Shown: positions 21,928 to 33,036 of the stretch, piece by piece | Position numbering within the stretch: the first letter of the stretch is position 1 | How the letters are laid out: every line of letters begins with the position of its first letter | Origin: Buxus sempervirens | Taxonomy: Eukaryota; Streptophyta; Magnoliopsida; Buxales; Buxaceae | DNA length: 64,000 nucleotides | Assembly: GCA_947561395.2 (NCBI GenBank) | Contig: OX387193.1 | Coordinates: forward strand, 12,896,001 to 12,960,000 | Reading direction: 5' to 3' | Program-made: the position numbers and the translations under genes | The notes under the pieces: model-generated | The model's database searches: none | The model's input: only the letters and a program-made list of their open reading frames with translations | What the model was told of the DNA's origin: nothing

Positions 21928-24277
21928 GATCGGACAACGATCTGTAGGTATTATTTCAGTAGATCTCCAGTAGTTTCAGGTATTGTTTCAGTAGATTTCT
22001 CGGTGTTTCAGGTCTTCTTTCCATTTTCTTGCTTGAACTTGATCTGATAGCTAGCTTCCTCCCAATGTTCCACTCTCTGATCTTTCTTTTTCTAGATCTC
22101 TTTCTAAAACAGAAAAATACGAGGAGCTAGGAAGATTGTTCGATCAGATATATGCTTCTTTCTCTCAGATCATTCTATAGGAGAAGATGTGTAGCTGAAT
22201 CGAAGCGATGAGAAGGCATTTGGCGCTCGTTGCATGTGTTGTCAATTAATCCACCAATTGCTTCCTGATCAGCTGCATTGTGATTCGAATTGATGCTTTT
22301 GAATTTTGATTCTTCATTGTACATGGCTTTACTTTGCTTTCTAAGTCTTCTCCTTCTCATTGATTGACAGAGGAGTTTTTTTTTAATGAAGCATTGAATT
22401 GGTCTGGCTATTACCTTCACTCAGGCACTGGTCCTGTACAGGTAATCCCTGGCGTCCTTATAATTCATTGTGTTGTATCAGCCTTTTTAGGATGGAATCA
22501 GTGCTTTCATTGCTAGCTGTTGCTTGTCATGATTTTGGCTTTGACACCTAATCTAATGTGCTGTCGTCAGCCTGCATGAGTTCAACTAATCTTAATCTAA
22601 TCTGAGTTAGATTGATTTATCAATTGTTTAGTCTAGTTTAATTAAGTATTTGTGAAATTATATAAATTTCTGAATCAATTTTAGTTCCATTTTTGTTCTG
22701 AGACTTCATTTTTATCATCTTCCTCCTCTTTTCTTCTTTCTATTTCTGTTGAATTGTTCTCGGTGATGTGGTTATGATTGATAAATGTTCTAAATGAAAA
22801 TTTTACTTTATAAATTTCAGCATTTCAGTAGAAATTTATTGTTTTCATTATGGACATTAATTTGCATCATGAGTTCTCTCTGATTCTCATCTATCCCCTT
22901 TCCCCCCATCAGTAACACTATTAATCATGATCTTTTGACGTAAATCCTTTTTAGCTACTCAGTGTTAAAAAGAGTCGATCGTGATATGCCAGGAGAATAT
23001 GGACTTAGGATTCAAGGCACAATACTTTCAAACAAATTTTATATTTCAGTTCTAGCATCTGGTTTTTCTGATTTAGATTTTTTTTTTACTTGGTAGGAGA
23101 AGACAAGGAAGCCGTTGCACCAAGAGGCTCCCTCAAGTTCATACCCAATTGGTGGTGCGATCTGCATGATATCTGAATAAACAACGAAAAATCTAAATAT
23201 ATTAAGTATAAGCAGAGTATGTTGTCCATAATTATATTAAGTCTTTATGGTTATGGTACAAAGTTTGATGTTAAGTATCTTCCTCCTTTGCAGAACAGAT
23301 GTCTAAAATATCAACTGAGCACCCCAAATCCTGTGGCAAAGCAGGTGTCATCACGAGCCAATCCGGAGAGAATTTTATGGTACTAATCATTCAGCTGCCT
23401 TCGTTATTCTAAAGAGGTCCCCTGAAGAACATAGTTTTTGAGCTTTTCTATATAATTGCATTTTCTTCTTGTTTATGCTCTATAGCAGGTTCAGATTTTT
23501 TTTCTCTCTAAGAAGCAAACTGACTTCCTTAGCTACCTTGTCATACTTGGTGCTTTGTTCCCTGGTTTAGTAGATATGGTTTCTCTGTCTGGATGTTTCT
23601 CTCTTGCAGCTAAAATGTATGATGGGTACGCCATGATTCCTGCGACACTGGTGCAATAGAGAACGTGCACATAACTGATAAATTTTTGGACACAAAAGCG
23701 CTACATTGACAAGTATTTAGATTTGAATAGCAACGCCATGTGTCACAGCTATCTGCGAGTCTCCTTAGTACTGTTGTAGACATGCAAGAGTAGGTGTAAC
23801 TCCATTAAAGTCATTTGTAAAGGTATTCTTTATTTCTGGTTAGGGCAATTCAGTAATTGAAGAGTATGTGAACTCCTCTTACCAGTGATCAACAGCTTAT
23901 GCACATTTCTTTACAACCAGAAACGGTGAGGAAAAATCTCTGCATGGTGCTTCTACTTTTGCCTCAGCACTGGCTACGAGGCAGGGGCAGGGGGGTAGCG
24001 GGTAGGTGGGCAGAGGGTAAGGGGCAGGGGGCAATGGGCAATCGGAAAGGGCAGGAAACCCAAGAAAGCGCAAGCATGTTAATTTTTTTTTTAAAATACG
24101 TAACACTTCAGCGGTTGTCACCAACCGCTGCCAAAAATAAAAATGACCACCGCTAAAAGATTTAGCGACGGTACTTTCAGGGGCGGGCTAGCGACGAACC
24201 TACATGCTTTTAGCGGTGGATTTTTGGGATTTACCGGCTGTTTTTGCCCTTCAGTAAAAGTCTCCATTTTTGTTGTG
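21928..24277 (+). other. Gene-like interior of CACTA copy A
   Basis: It matches segment B (57210-58498 and 63536-63844). Splice-like junctions are visible, such as tgtacag/gtaatccc (about 22440) and cctttgcag/aacagatg (about 23296). Short exon-like pieces at 22970-23150 and 23300-23415 are conserved between copies. Copy A lacks about 27 bp present in B near 23130. I do not recognise the source gene. It may be a captured gene fragment; no function is claimed. Confidence 0.45.
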
Positions 24278-25557
24278 ATTATTTCAGTTTGCTATTTTTG
24301 GATCCAAAATCAAACCAATTGAAAGTAATGAAACCCAAAACAAACCGAACCAAAGTCAGTTTGGGTCCAGCAGTTTTGGTTTTAACCAACCGAAGTGCAT
24401 TCCTAATATATATGAACGGTGGTAGAGTGGAGAGAGACTTGAAACAAGCTGGGAGGAAGTCCCTAAGAAATTTTACAAATACTCTTTATCGATAGGGAAG
24501 GGCACGGTACACACACTTATATAGTTAGGTTCACTTGTTTTTCTCTTCAAAATATATAAAAAGGAAAAGAAACTTCGTCGAATCACCTTTTAATTTATAG
24601 AATGAAACGTGGTTTGGTTTATGGATATTAAGATCCGGATGAGCTCCTATTATCTATGACCAGGGCTTGATCTATCAAAAGGGATGACACAGGTCTGCTG
24701 GGACGTGGTTAGATCTCCAAAAATGATGGTCGTCTTGGGGTGTTAAAGCATTGGATAGGAGAAGGGATAAGAGGTAAGCTAGTGGTGGTAAGTAATTTTA
24801 TTATAAATACCAATGACTTAAAGCAATTGCCCCCACCCCATTCCACAAAAGAAATTATTAAAAGGGTTAATTTTCGGCTTGTATTCTAAAAATAGTCCAC
24901 CAAATAAATCTTATTTACAGAAAAGGATTACTTTTCAAAAATAATTGACTAGCAAGATCACTTTTCAGAATGAAATTAAAAAGTAGTGTCACTTTTAGCA
25001 TGGGTTATGGGCCGCAATCTACTTGTGATAGGAGCACATTATATGTGCGACATGAGCACATCTTACATACAACATGAGTGCATCATACGTTCATATCTCA
25101 CGTATAATGCATTTGCCCCTCCTAAGCAATTTTTTTTTTTTTTATAATTTTTCTGAAACATTTGAATATTAATTTAGTTGAATTTGTTATAACTTATTGT
25201 TTGCCCCTTCTAAGCTAATCTTCTGGATTCGCCCCTGATTCCGAGACATTCGTTTATTCTTTGGATGGCAATTGTCTTGATGGGGATTGTTTAACAAATC
25301 AGGTTGGAAAAGTTAGGAGGGCACAACATTATCCAATCGTTGAAAAAGTGAAAAAGTTGCAGATAAAAAGAGATGGATCACTGGAAGGAACGGCTGCTAT
25401 TGAGCCCATTTAGAAACATGGTTTTTGGTTTTTATAAAATATTTGTGTCTTTCCATAAAAAATAAAATAAAATTTTGGTGTCTGGTTTTCATCTTGCTGG
25501 TGCATGAGGAATGAAAGCCAAAGCTTGCAAAGATTTCTCACCCACAGCGTTATGCTC
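24278..25557. other. Intergenic stretch without recognised genes
   Basis: AT-rich, with accaaacc/ggttttgg motifs just right of the CACTA end (24280-24410) that pair with those left of it. A run of degenerate MITE-like DNA (24860-25130) resembles 8040-8340. Nothing coding is supported. Confidence 0.6.
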
Positions 25558-25868
25558 ATGGCTAGTAGCAACAACTCCGACCATATGCAAGGCCTGGATG
25601 CGACTTCTAGTGTTTCTAATAACCCGCCCAAAGATGAAAAGTGGGCAAAGACGGTCATCAGTTTCTGTTGTGCAAGCGCCATTGCTCTTGTTTCCGTTTC
25701 TTGCCAAGACAAGTCCCATCTCCCAATGGCGGAACCAGGACTCCAAATCTGGGGGGGCAAAAAAAAATTTCAATTAACACTTCTCATGAAATATAGAAAT
25801 TTTAATGAGTTGGGGGTGAGCAAACCAGAAATTTTAGAGGGGGTTCTCATGAAATATAAAAATTTCAA

Positions 25869-26415
25869 GGAAAAATTATTGTACACACTATGTTCTAAAA
25901 TATTATTCCAAACTACACTACCTTCATAATTAAATGCCAAGTTTACACTTATTTTATAAACAATATGACAGAATGCCTTACTGCATATATCATAAGACAA
26001 AAAATACCCCTTTTACCCCCGATTTACAACTCACAAACCAGTCTAAACGATAAAACCGTTGAACCTTACTCCTTTATTTTGGTTGTTCCAAACCAAAAAA
26101 CAAAAAAATTTCAATCAAAACCTTTCGTCTACCTTCTTCTATGGCTAAAAGATTAACAGAACATGGATTGGTGCTACTATTGCGATTGGTGCTTTTGTTG
26201 TGTTTGCTTTTTACCTGACATACTGAACCACAAGTATAAAAACTGGTTTATGAGTTGTAAACCAGGGGTAAAATGGGCAATTTTTGTCTCTTGACACATG
26301 TAGGAGGGTATTCTGTCATTTTGTTTATAAAACTAGTGTAAACTTAGCAATTAGTTGTGAAGGTAGTGCATTTTGGAATAAAGTTTTAAAATACAAGGTG
26401 TACAGTAATTTTCCC
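25869..26415. mobile_element. Mutator-type MITE nested in the 25725-26739 element
   Basis: 547 bp with inverted ends of more than 100 bp (left ggaaaaattattgtacac..., right ...tgtacagtaattttccc) and perfect 9-bp TSD AAATTTCAA (25860-25868, 26416-26424). The short centre is non-coding. Confidence 0.9.
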
Positions 26416-26508
26416 AAATTTCAATGAGTTGAGGGAGGGAAACTAGAAATTTTAGAAGGGATTCTCATGAAATATAAAAATTTTCAATGGGTGGGGGGGG
26501 GGGGGGGG

Positions 26509-26697
26509 GGCAATTGCCCCCCCTAACTTTTTTTTTTTAATAAAAAATGTATGTATTTTATATATTTTTTAATTAAAATTTATGTTTTACCCCCCACCTA
26601 ACTTTTAGGTGGGGGGTAAAACATAAATTTTAATTAAAAAATATATAAAATACATACATTTTTTATTAAAAAAAAAAAGTTAGGGGGGGCAATTGCC
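26509..26697. repeat. Near-perfect inverted repeat, about 90-bp arms
   Basis: Arms starting ggcaattgccccccctaac fold back on ...gttagggggggcaattgcc with only a few bases of loop (aactttt). Poly-G and poly-C tracts lie just outside. A transcript would form a long hairpin. Confidence 0.92.
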
Positions 26698-27296
26698 GCC
26701 CCCCCCCCCCCCCCTAACCACAACGTGTTTCCGCCACTGCCATCTCCCTTTTCCTTTCTATCTCGTTTGTCCTATGCTCCTTGTGGTTTTCTTTTTCTCC
26801 TCACTTATAGTGTTTGGGTGAGATCCATGTCCCCCATTGCATCCAAAGTGTTTGAGCAAATTGGAGTTGCGGTTACTGTGGTATGAGAGGGATGAAAGGT
26901 AATTTGATAACGGATGTCCTCAAAATAATCTTAATAAATTGTTGTTGTGTAGAGCTGGTCCTTAATCTCTTCGTTGTTGTCGAATTTATACTTGAACCTC
27001 GATCGTTCATTCAGTTATCTTAACTTTCGATTCAGCCATGACCTTGATGTTAGTTGGGTTGTTGGGTCTTTTTTGTCCAATAATCCCACGTCTGAACAAT
27101 TCCAAGCACTTTCCTCTTACTGGCCATGCGTAATTACACGTGCCATTTTCATAAAATTCGGCCTTCATGCTACCACATGGGACTATCTTATTTATTTATT
27201 TTGATGAGATGTGGGACTATCTTATTGGCAACTCGACGGGTGTAAACAATTGATAAATATCAACCTTTTACGTGCATATAAACGTGTGCTTATTTT

Positions 27297-27598
27297 CAAT
27301 GTCCGCTACCTTGGAGGCGGTGAAACTAGCTCAATTTCTCAAAGTAACTCACCTGGTTCTGGAAGGCGACTCCCTGTTAATGGTTAGATTCCTTCAGAAG
27401 TCGACTGGAGGAAGGCAATGGAGCAGCAGATTTCTTAGCAAATTTTTTTATTGATAGATTTTCTTGTTTTTGGTTAAAACATCCACCAGCGGATCTTTGT
27501 CATATTTTGTTGGAAGAAGCCTGTAATGTACTCCGTTTTAGACATAACACTTAATAAAATTGCTTTTATACTAGTTAAAAAAAAAAAAGAAAAAAAAA
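27297..27598 (+). mobile_element. 5'-truncated LINE, RNase H tail fragment
   Basis: It encodes an RNase H-like stretch (SATLEAVKLAQFLKV, LVLEGDSLLMVRFLQ) and ends in an A-rich tail. A perfect 13-bp TSD GTGTGCTTATTTT flanks it (27284-27296, 27599-27611). It was inserted by target-primed reverse transcription with severe 5' truncation. Confidence 0.88.
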
Positions 27599-27611
27599 GT
27601 GTGCTTATTTT

Positions 27612-29007
27612 TATTTTTATGTACAACGTATATAAAATTTCTTTTTCTGAGACAAGTACGTACATTCCACTAGTAAAATTAAAATCAAGAAAGATACGTA
27701 TAAACAAATCTTCCCCAGCAGAGTCTCTGCTGCATACACGGCCCTGTTTCTTAAATGTTTGAATCATCAGCGGTCGGACTCATTTTACAAGTCTAACCAT
27801 AGTCTGTAGATGATTCATCCGTTTTTCAAATGTGAACCAGCGCCCCCAGGCAAACAAATTAAAAGCATTTCTTGTAAAGCCAAAACCCGGCTGGGACGGA
27901 ATATGTGTGGGAACCCACTCTAAGATAAAACCCGACAGGGACGGAATTTGATGTGTGGGACCCACTTCTAGTCAAAACCCGCTGGAACGAAATTTGTCTC
28001 TTCTTTTTTTTTTTGGTAGTCAACGGAATTTGTCTCTTCGGAGACATGCGATAAAAAATCCATCCCTAAATTCTCCCACGAGACTCTTTGACATGAGCAT
28101 CAGACAAATTAAAAAAACATCACCTCGTTTCGATTGCTGCTATGGCCGTCTGATGCTCCCATGTGGAGCATCTCACGGTGAGTTTTTTTTCTGTCTGGCA
28201 AGATGAGTCGTTTTGTGTCTATTCCTCCAGTGTCGGCGGATTTTGACTCCATTGCCTTTCCTGTCTCCGCGTCAGAAATTTCCAAAAGCGTCTCGCGATG
28301 TGGAAGCTCTTTCTTTGTCGTTATCTTAGCAGAGTGCGGATCAGTGTTTGAAATCCCGGAAAGGGCAAGTAACTCGGAAGTTTATCTGTCCCAGTTAACT
28401 AGGCCGAGTTACCAACTGTTATTATATGAATAAAGTAATATCTTAAAAGATAATTAAGAAATATATTATATATTAATGAGTTTTTATCTAAAATCTGGTT
28501 AGTTAGAAAAAAACTTGTTTAAATTTTGAGATTTACTATATAAAACTATACAGTAAAAAATTACTTGGTTTTAAGGGTGAGTAAACTCGCAACAGGACCT
28601 GTCCGAGTAACCTGGGCGAGTATTCCGAGTTACTCGCTGGTTTTCACTTGTTTTTTGGTAGGCTGGTTTTCACTGGTGATCATTGATGCCGGCTTCAATT
28701 GTCATCATGACGCTGGCTTCAACATAAGACTTTAAATAAAGGTCCCACAGGATCTCAATTGTCATAATGCTGTAAAGGAGATCTACGCGTAAAGTATTTC
28801 ATTTATATTATCAGCAACGAGTCGATTTCCTCTGCTCCCCTAGTTGTTGCTCCCTGTTTGCTCTTTCAATCATCATTCGCCAGGCGTCCCTGAAGAGTCC
28901 CACCATAACCGCTGGGTTAAGAACTTGAGTTAAGATATAGATTGACAGCTTGCATCCCAAAACGTTACAAAAAAGAAGAAGCTTGCATCCAAAAGGCCCC
29001 ACCATAA

Positions 29008-29057
<50 letters not shown>

Positions 29058-30013
29058 CTGGTTGTTCATTCACATGACATAGCAAAATGTAAACGAAGCA
29101 AGATCACGAAAGATAATGCAACATTGTTCGTCGGTTTAATCTCTGCAATTTGGTACCCTTTTGGTCGTTTTGATTTTTTTTTTTTTGGTAGAATTTTGGT
29201 CGTTTTGATTACCCTTAGAATTACACAATAATTTGCACGCGTTCTATCGATTTTTTTGGAGAAACCCACAATATGGATTTTGATGTTTCAGTCATGTCAA
29301 TAAGAGTTTTTTGCTGGGGTTCGAACAGGTAATCGGAGAAATGAGTACAGGAAGGCAAAGGAGACAACAAGGATTGACTGGTCTTGCCGCTTATCGAGCT
29401 TCCAATCTGGCCATAAAATTTATTCCATATTTCGTATAAAATTCATTGATCTCCAGGTAAAACCTCCATTAAAAAAACTAAAGGAAAAGAAAACCATAAC
29501 TTTTTTTTTGGTGAAAGACAAGCTTACTTATATTCAATATCCAAAAGCAACATTACAAAGAAAACCATAACCCATTCCATTTAAAAAGCTCAAAATAATT
29601 AATACTTCTTCTTCATCTAGCTATTATATTGTAAACATAATACACTTATACACCCCATTTCCCAGATTTGAAGAGAAGCGACAGAGGAACAAAGAGAGGC
29701 CAAGAAGAGAAAGCGCACAGGGAGAGAAGCGGGAGTGAGAGAGCCGTTACGGTGGGGCCCTTTGATGCAAGCTCGCAATGTAACCCTTAACTCAAATTAT
29801 TAACGCAAGTGACCACGGTGACGTCTTTTGAGGACGCGTGGTGCGTGGTGAGTGAGGGAGCAAATGGGTAGCAATAATAAGGGGAGTCAACATAGGAAGG
29901 TCTCAAGGAAATTTCCGCTGTAAATCTATAAAGTTCATGAATTGTGGCGGAGGCGCTAGCTTGCGAGGGTTTCTTATCACCTACGGAGTTACTTGCACTG
30001 AATTCTCAAGTCC
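27612..30013. other. Intergenic stretch with minor repeats
   Basis: A degenerate tandem repeat built on aaaacccg...gggacggaattt and gtgtgggacccac lies at about 27885-27990. Cgagtta/taactcg motifs in both orientations lie at 28365-28640, suggesting a decayed MITE. A (CT)n tract lies at 29011-29055. Short frames here have no recognisable domain. Confidence 0.55.
29011..29055. repeat. (CT)n microsatellite
   Basis: About 45 bp of uninterrupted CT. Confidence 0.97.
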
Positions 30014-30468
30014 ATGGCTAATAGCAACAACTCCCATCATCTGCAAGGCCCGGGAGCGACTTGTGTTGTTTCTAAACAGCACGAAGATGAAAGGTGGGCG
30101 AAGACTGTCATCAGTTTCTCTTGTGCAAGCGCCATTGCTCTTGTTTCCGTTGCTTGCCAAGACAAGTCCCGTCTGCATTTTCCATTCTATCTCATTTGTC
30201 TTGTGCTCCTAGTGGCCTTCTTTTTCTCCTCGCTTAGCGTTTGGGCGAGATCCACGTTTCCCACTGCGTCCAAAGTGTTTGAGCAAATGGGAGTTGTAGC
30301 TGCCATGATTGCTTTCTCATGGGCATCGCCTTTTCAATCCCTCCGGACATTCAGTTTGTAGCTTGGTTTATGTGCGCTCTTTCCTTTGTCCTTATGCTTT
30401 CATTCCATCTATACCCCGTCATAAGAACATGGCTTAATTGGCTCAAATCCAACATTTTTCATCATTGA
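30014..30468 (+). pseudogene. Small membrane-protein gene, copy B, with probable C-terminal frameshift
   Basis: ATG at 30014 (MANSNNSHHLQGPG). The open frame runs to a stop at 30361 (115 residues). It holds a polar N-terminus, then hydrophobic segments around VISFSCASAIALVSVAC, FPFYLICLVLLVAFFF and VVAAMIAFSW. After about 30331 a different frame continues as a plausible further hydrophobic segment (IQFVAWFMCALSFVLMLSF) with stop TGA at 30466. A one-base shift or an unrecognised splice is likely, giving about 150 residues. Copy A upstream shares the first two-thirds. I know no function for this type of protein. Either a recently damaged gene or a real shorter variant. Confidence 0.55.
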
Positions 30469-31054
30469 TTAGGCCACCCATACACGACCAGCTGGGCATC
30501 GTACGGGTATGAAGAACAAGATTGAGAGGTAGTAGTGAGAAATTCCCTTTTTTGTTTTGTATTTTTTGTTTTTGGGGTACTTCATAAATCTAAATGCCCT
30601 ACTGGGTGTGATGGAGGTGTTGATTCTACGTTTCTAATTAGGAAATTTCCATTTCTGAAGTATGTAGTCGTAAATTCCAAGATGAGTGGAGTTGGATGTT
30701 TATTTTCATTAATTCAAGTGTTGTTTACAGAAACTTACGTATTTAATTAGTTATTTTTGATTTTTTTGTTCAAGCGTATAGCGTTGCTTTGGACTTCATT
30801 ATATTCATCTACTACAATGAGAATGAACATGCTGTTCAGCAATTTATTTATTATTTTGTACTTTGTATTTTATGGTTTTTTTGTTATATCGGCCCCTCTA
30901 TTTTGGGCAGAACGAAGGTGATGTACGGAGTGAATCTTAGTCCTTGCAGTACAAGAATTTTCTTCACATCCCTAATAATTGGGTTTTCTGTTCTTTCCTT
31001 GTTTTCCCCTATATTACCGATTTGAAGAATCAAAAGGTTGCAGCTAGAAAATTT
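30469..31054. other. Flank between gene copy B and the LINE
   Basis: No gene recognised. AT-rich, with short frames only. It ends in the LINE target site agctagaaaattt (31042-31054). Confidence 0.6.
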
Positions 31055-31375
31055 TTGGGAAAAGGAGCCCCTTGCGTCTGACGATTTGCTTTCCCCTAGA
31101 CATGGCAGGTTAATCCCTTTGCAGCTTCCTTCCTTTTCCCCTTCCCTTGGGTGTGGTTGCTTGCTTGCCTTTGTCTCGGTGCTGGTGTTCGTCGCTCTCT
31201 GGCTTCCTCCTTTCTTCCCCAACCTTCTCCTGGTTGTCTTTTTCGTGGTTCTTTGTGCCGTGTGCTTGTCTTTTTGTCTTCTAGCTCGAATTCTGGGTTT
31301 GTCTTTTTTGTTCTGCTGTCTTTTTGTCTTCTAGCTCTTGTTCCCTCCCCTTTTCTCGCTTCCGGGCTCTTATCC

Positions 31376-33036
31376 ATGGATGACCTGTCTTCAAAACTTA
31401 AAAACCTTATAATCTCTCCCAGACCCCCCATCACCTTTAAACCTTCAGCTGCCGACCGAGCTCGGGTCGAAAAGAAATGGGGCGCCCTTCTCCTTTGTGA
31501 AGTTCCGGGAACCTATATTCATGTTAATACCTTGAAGAACTTCATGGCGAGAGTCTGGAAATCGATCGAGTTGAGTTCCATTACTCAGATAAATGGGAGC
31601 CGCTTCATTCTCTGCTGTAAAAGCATGCATGATAGAACAGCTATTGTGGCGACTCAACCTTGGACCATAAATGGACAACTGATGAGAATCAAGGAACTGG
31701 AAAATGAGAAGGAAGCCCTTACGGTGAAGGTCGACACTATCACTCTATGGCTTCAAATCCATAATATGCCGCACAAGTTCAAAGATGAGAGCATCATTCG
31801 TCAGATGCTCTTGCACATAGGGAAAGTCTGGGAAATTGAATGCAATGGGGAATCACTGGATAACTTTCCCTCGGTGCGCATCACCATCCCGGTGGCAAAA
31901 CCCATCCCTTCGGGTCTTTTCTTCGAAGAAGAGAACGGTAAGAAAGAATGGATCGAGTTCAGGTATGAGAATCTACCTCCTCTCTGTTTTTCATGTGGTT
32001 TGTTGGATCATAATATTGTCAACTGTGCTAATCCTTTTTTGCTGAGAAAGTTGATGGGGAAGATAACAAAGGTGAAAGGTTCTACGAGCCGTCAATTGCG
32101 GCTATTCCCCTGAGAAGGGGGAATCCCCTTCTCAGAAGAGTGGTCACGCCTCCGAGGGTGGAGAAAGTGATTACAGAGAACGAGTCCACCCAAGGGTTCA
32201 GAGAGGATGGTAACTTGGCAATGGCGGTCTCTCCGGCGAGTCAACTTGGTCATCATGACCCCCAACGGATGGATGACCTTGCAAGATGTTAGATGTCCCA
32301 TCGGTTGGGTTGCGGGCCCTCCTCGAGCAGTGTGCAACCGCCCTCTCCCGCTTTCGCTGAGCAAGATATCTGGTTTGATCTTGGCTCGGTCTCGTCCCCG
32401 GTTGGGCAAGGTGGTTCCCTCAGAGGTCTCAACGGTAACCAAGCCCAGTTTGGGTGCCCCAGCCCAAACCTCTGACCCAGCCCGCACCTTAACCCAAGCC
32501 CATCCTCGATTACTAACCTTGAGTCCAATCCGGCCTGTAATTCAAGTTTTCAAATCCTTTCCGAGCCCATCCCAGATTCGATGGACTTAAGTGAGCCATT
32601 CTCTTTTAATTTGGGCCCCAACCAGATCTGTCTCGACCCATCCCAACATCTCAAGTACTTTGCCTTTGGAGCCCAATCCACCAAATCCAAATCCCACTCC
32701 AAACATCGCCCATTCCACTCACACTTAACTCTTAGCCTCATCGCTGAGAGGCTAAATTCTGATCAACCCAACCCCTTCAGGAGAAAAGCTAGACTTCCTA
32801 GAGTGGTTTCTGTGAGTAGCAGTTCTGAGGCAAAGGCAAAAAACGGCAACCACCCAAGTAACAGGGGTAAAGGGAAGGAGGTCTGCATTCCTAGTAAAAG
32901 AAGAAGAACTGAGGAACATAACAGTGATTTTGCTGACAACTATTTGCGTGAGGATTCGTGCATTAACTTCCCCAGCGAGCAGGGACAGAAGGATTCGTCA
33001 TCTTCGAACGACTTCTGGCCCAAAGCCCTAACATGA
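31376..33036 (+). pseudogene. LINE ORF1 (nucleic-acid-binding protein), frameshifted
   Basis: ATG at 31376. The N-terminal DUF4283-type domain contains WGALLLCEVPG and the conserved ITLWLQIHNMP region. A zinc knuckle CFSCGLLDHNIVNC (CX2CX4HX4C, zf-CCHC_4 type) follows at about 31984-32025. The frame stops at 32113 after an apparent shift near 32080. The expected continuation is in another frame (VVTPPRVEKVI) and meets further stops near 32290 and 32475. The C-terminal basic part (KRRRTEEHNSDF) ends at 33034-33036 and overlaps the ORF2 ATG by four bases. The protein would bind LINE RNA. Confidence 0.85.

Larger units (their letters stand above)
9353..24277. mobile_element. CACTA element, copy A, interrupted by a copia element
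   Basis: The left end reads CACTACAAATAAACACC with a TTTAGTGGCGG subterminal motif. The right end reads tccatttttgttgtg (degenerate CACTA on the minus strand), with TTTAGCG repeats just inside. Both are flanked by the 3-bp TSD ATT (9350-9352, 24278-24280). Without the copia insertion it is about 2.7 kb and has no transposase, so it is non-autonomous. Its interior looks gene-like (CT-rich leader, splice-like sites), as in Pack-CACTA elements. Confidence 0.8.
25725..26739. mobile_element. Non-autonomous DNA transposon with TGGCGGAA ends, in gene copy A
   Basis: The ends read aatggcggaacc and (reverse) cagtggcggaaac. A perfect 9-bp TSD CCATCTCCC flanks it (25716-25724, 26740-26748), which points to a Mutator-type insertion. 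The interior has about 63-bp tandem repeats built on ttctcatgaaatata and aaattttaga, a nested MITE (25869-26415) and a large hairpin (26509-26697). No transposase is present. Confidence 0.85.
25558..26890 (+). pseudogene. Small membrane-protein gene, copy A, disrupted
   Basis: The first exon-like part (ATG at 25558, MASSNNSDHMQG) reads through KWAKTVISFCCASAIALVS, then stops matching its paralogue at 25725, where a transposon has inserted. Homology resumes at 26740 (PFPFYLVCPMLLVVFFFSS-like, a hydrophobic segment), but a 2-bp insertion relative to copy B then shifts the frame. Copy B (30014) lies 4.4 kb downstream in the same orientation, so this is a local duplicate. Predicted product: a protein of about 150 residues with several membrane segments and unknown role. 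The gene is dead in this copy. Confidence 0.7.

Noticed and set aside
28203..28433. 76-codon frame (MSRFVSIPPVSADFD...)
   Set aside because: No domain, no homologous copy in the window and no supporting context; treated as chance.
31096..31434. Minus-strand 112-codon frames over the LINE 5' end
   Set aside because: Antisense to the CT-rich LINE 5' UTR; low-complexity lysine/arginine-rich shadow translations.
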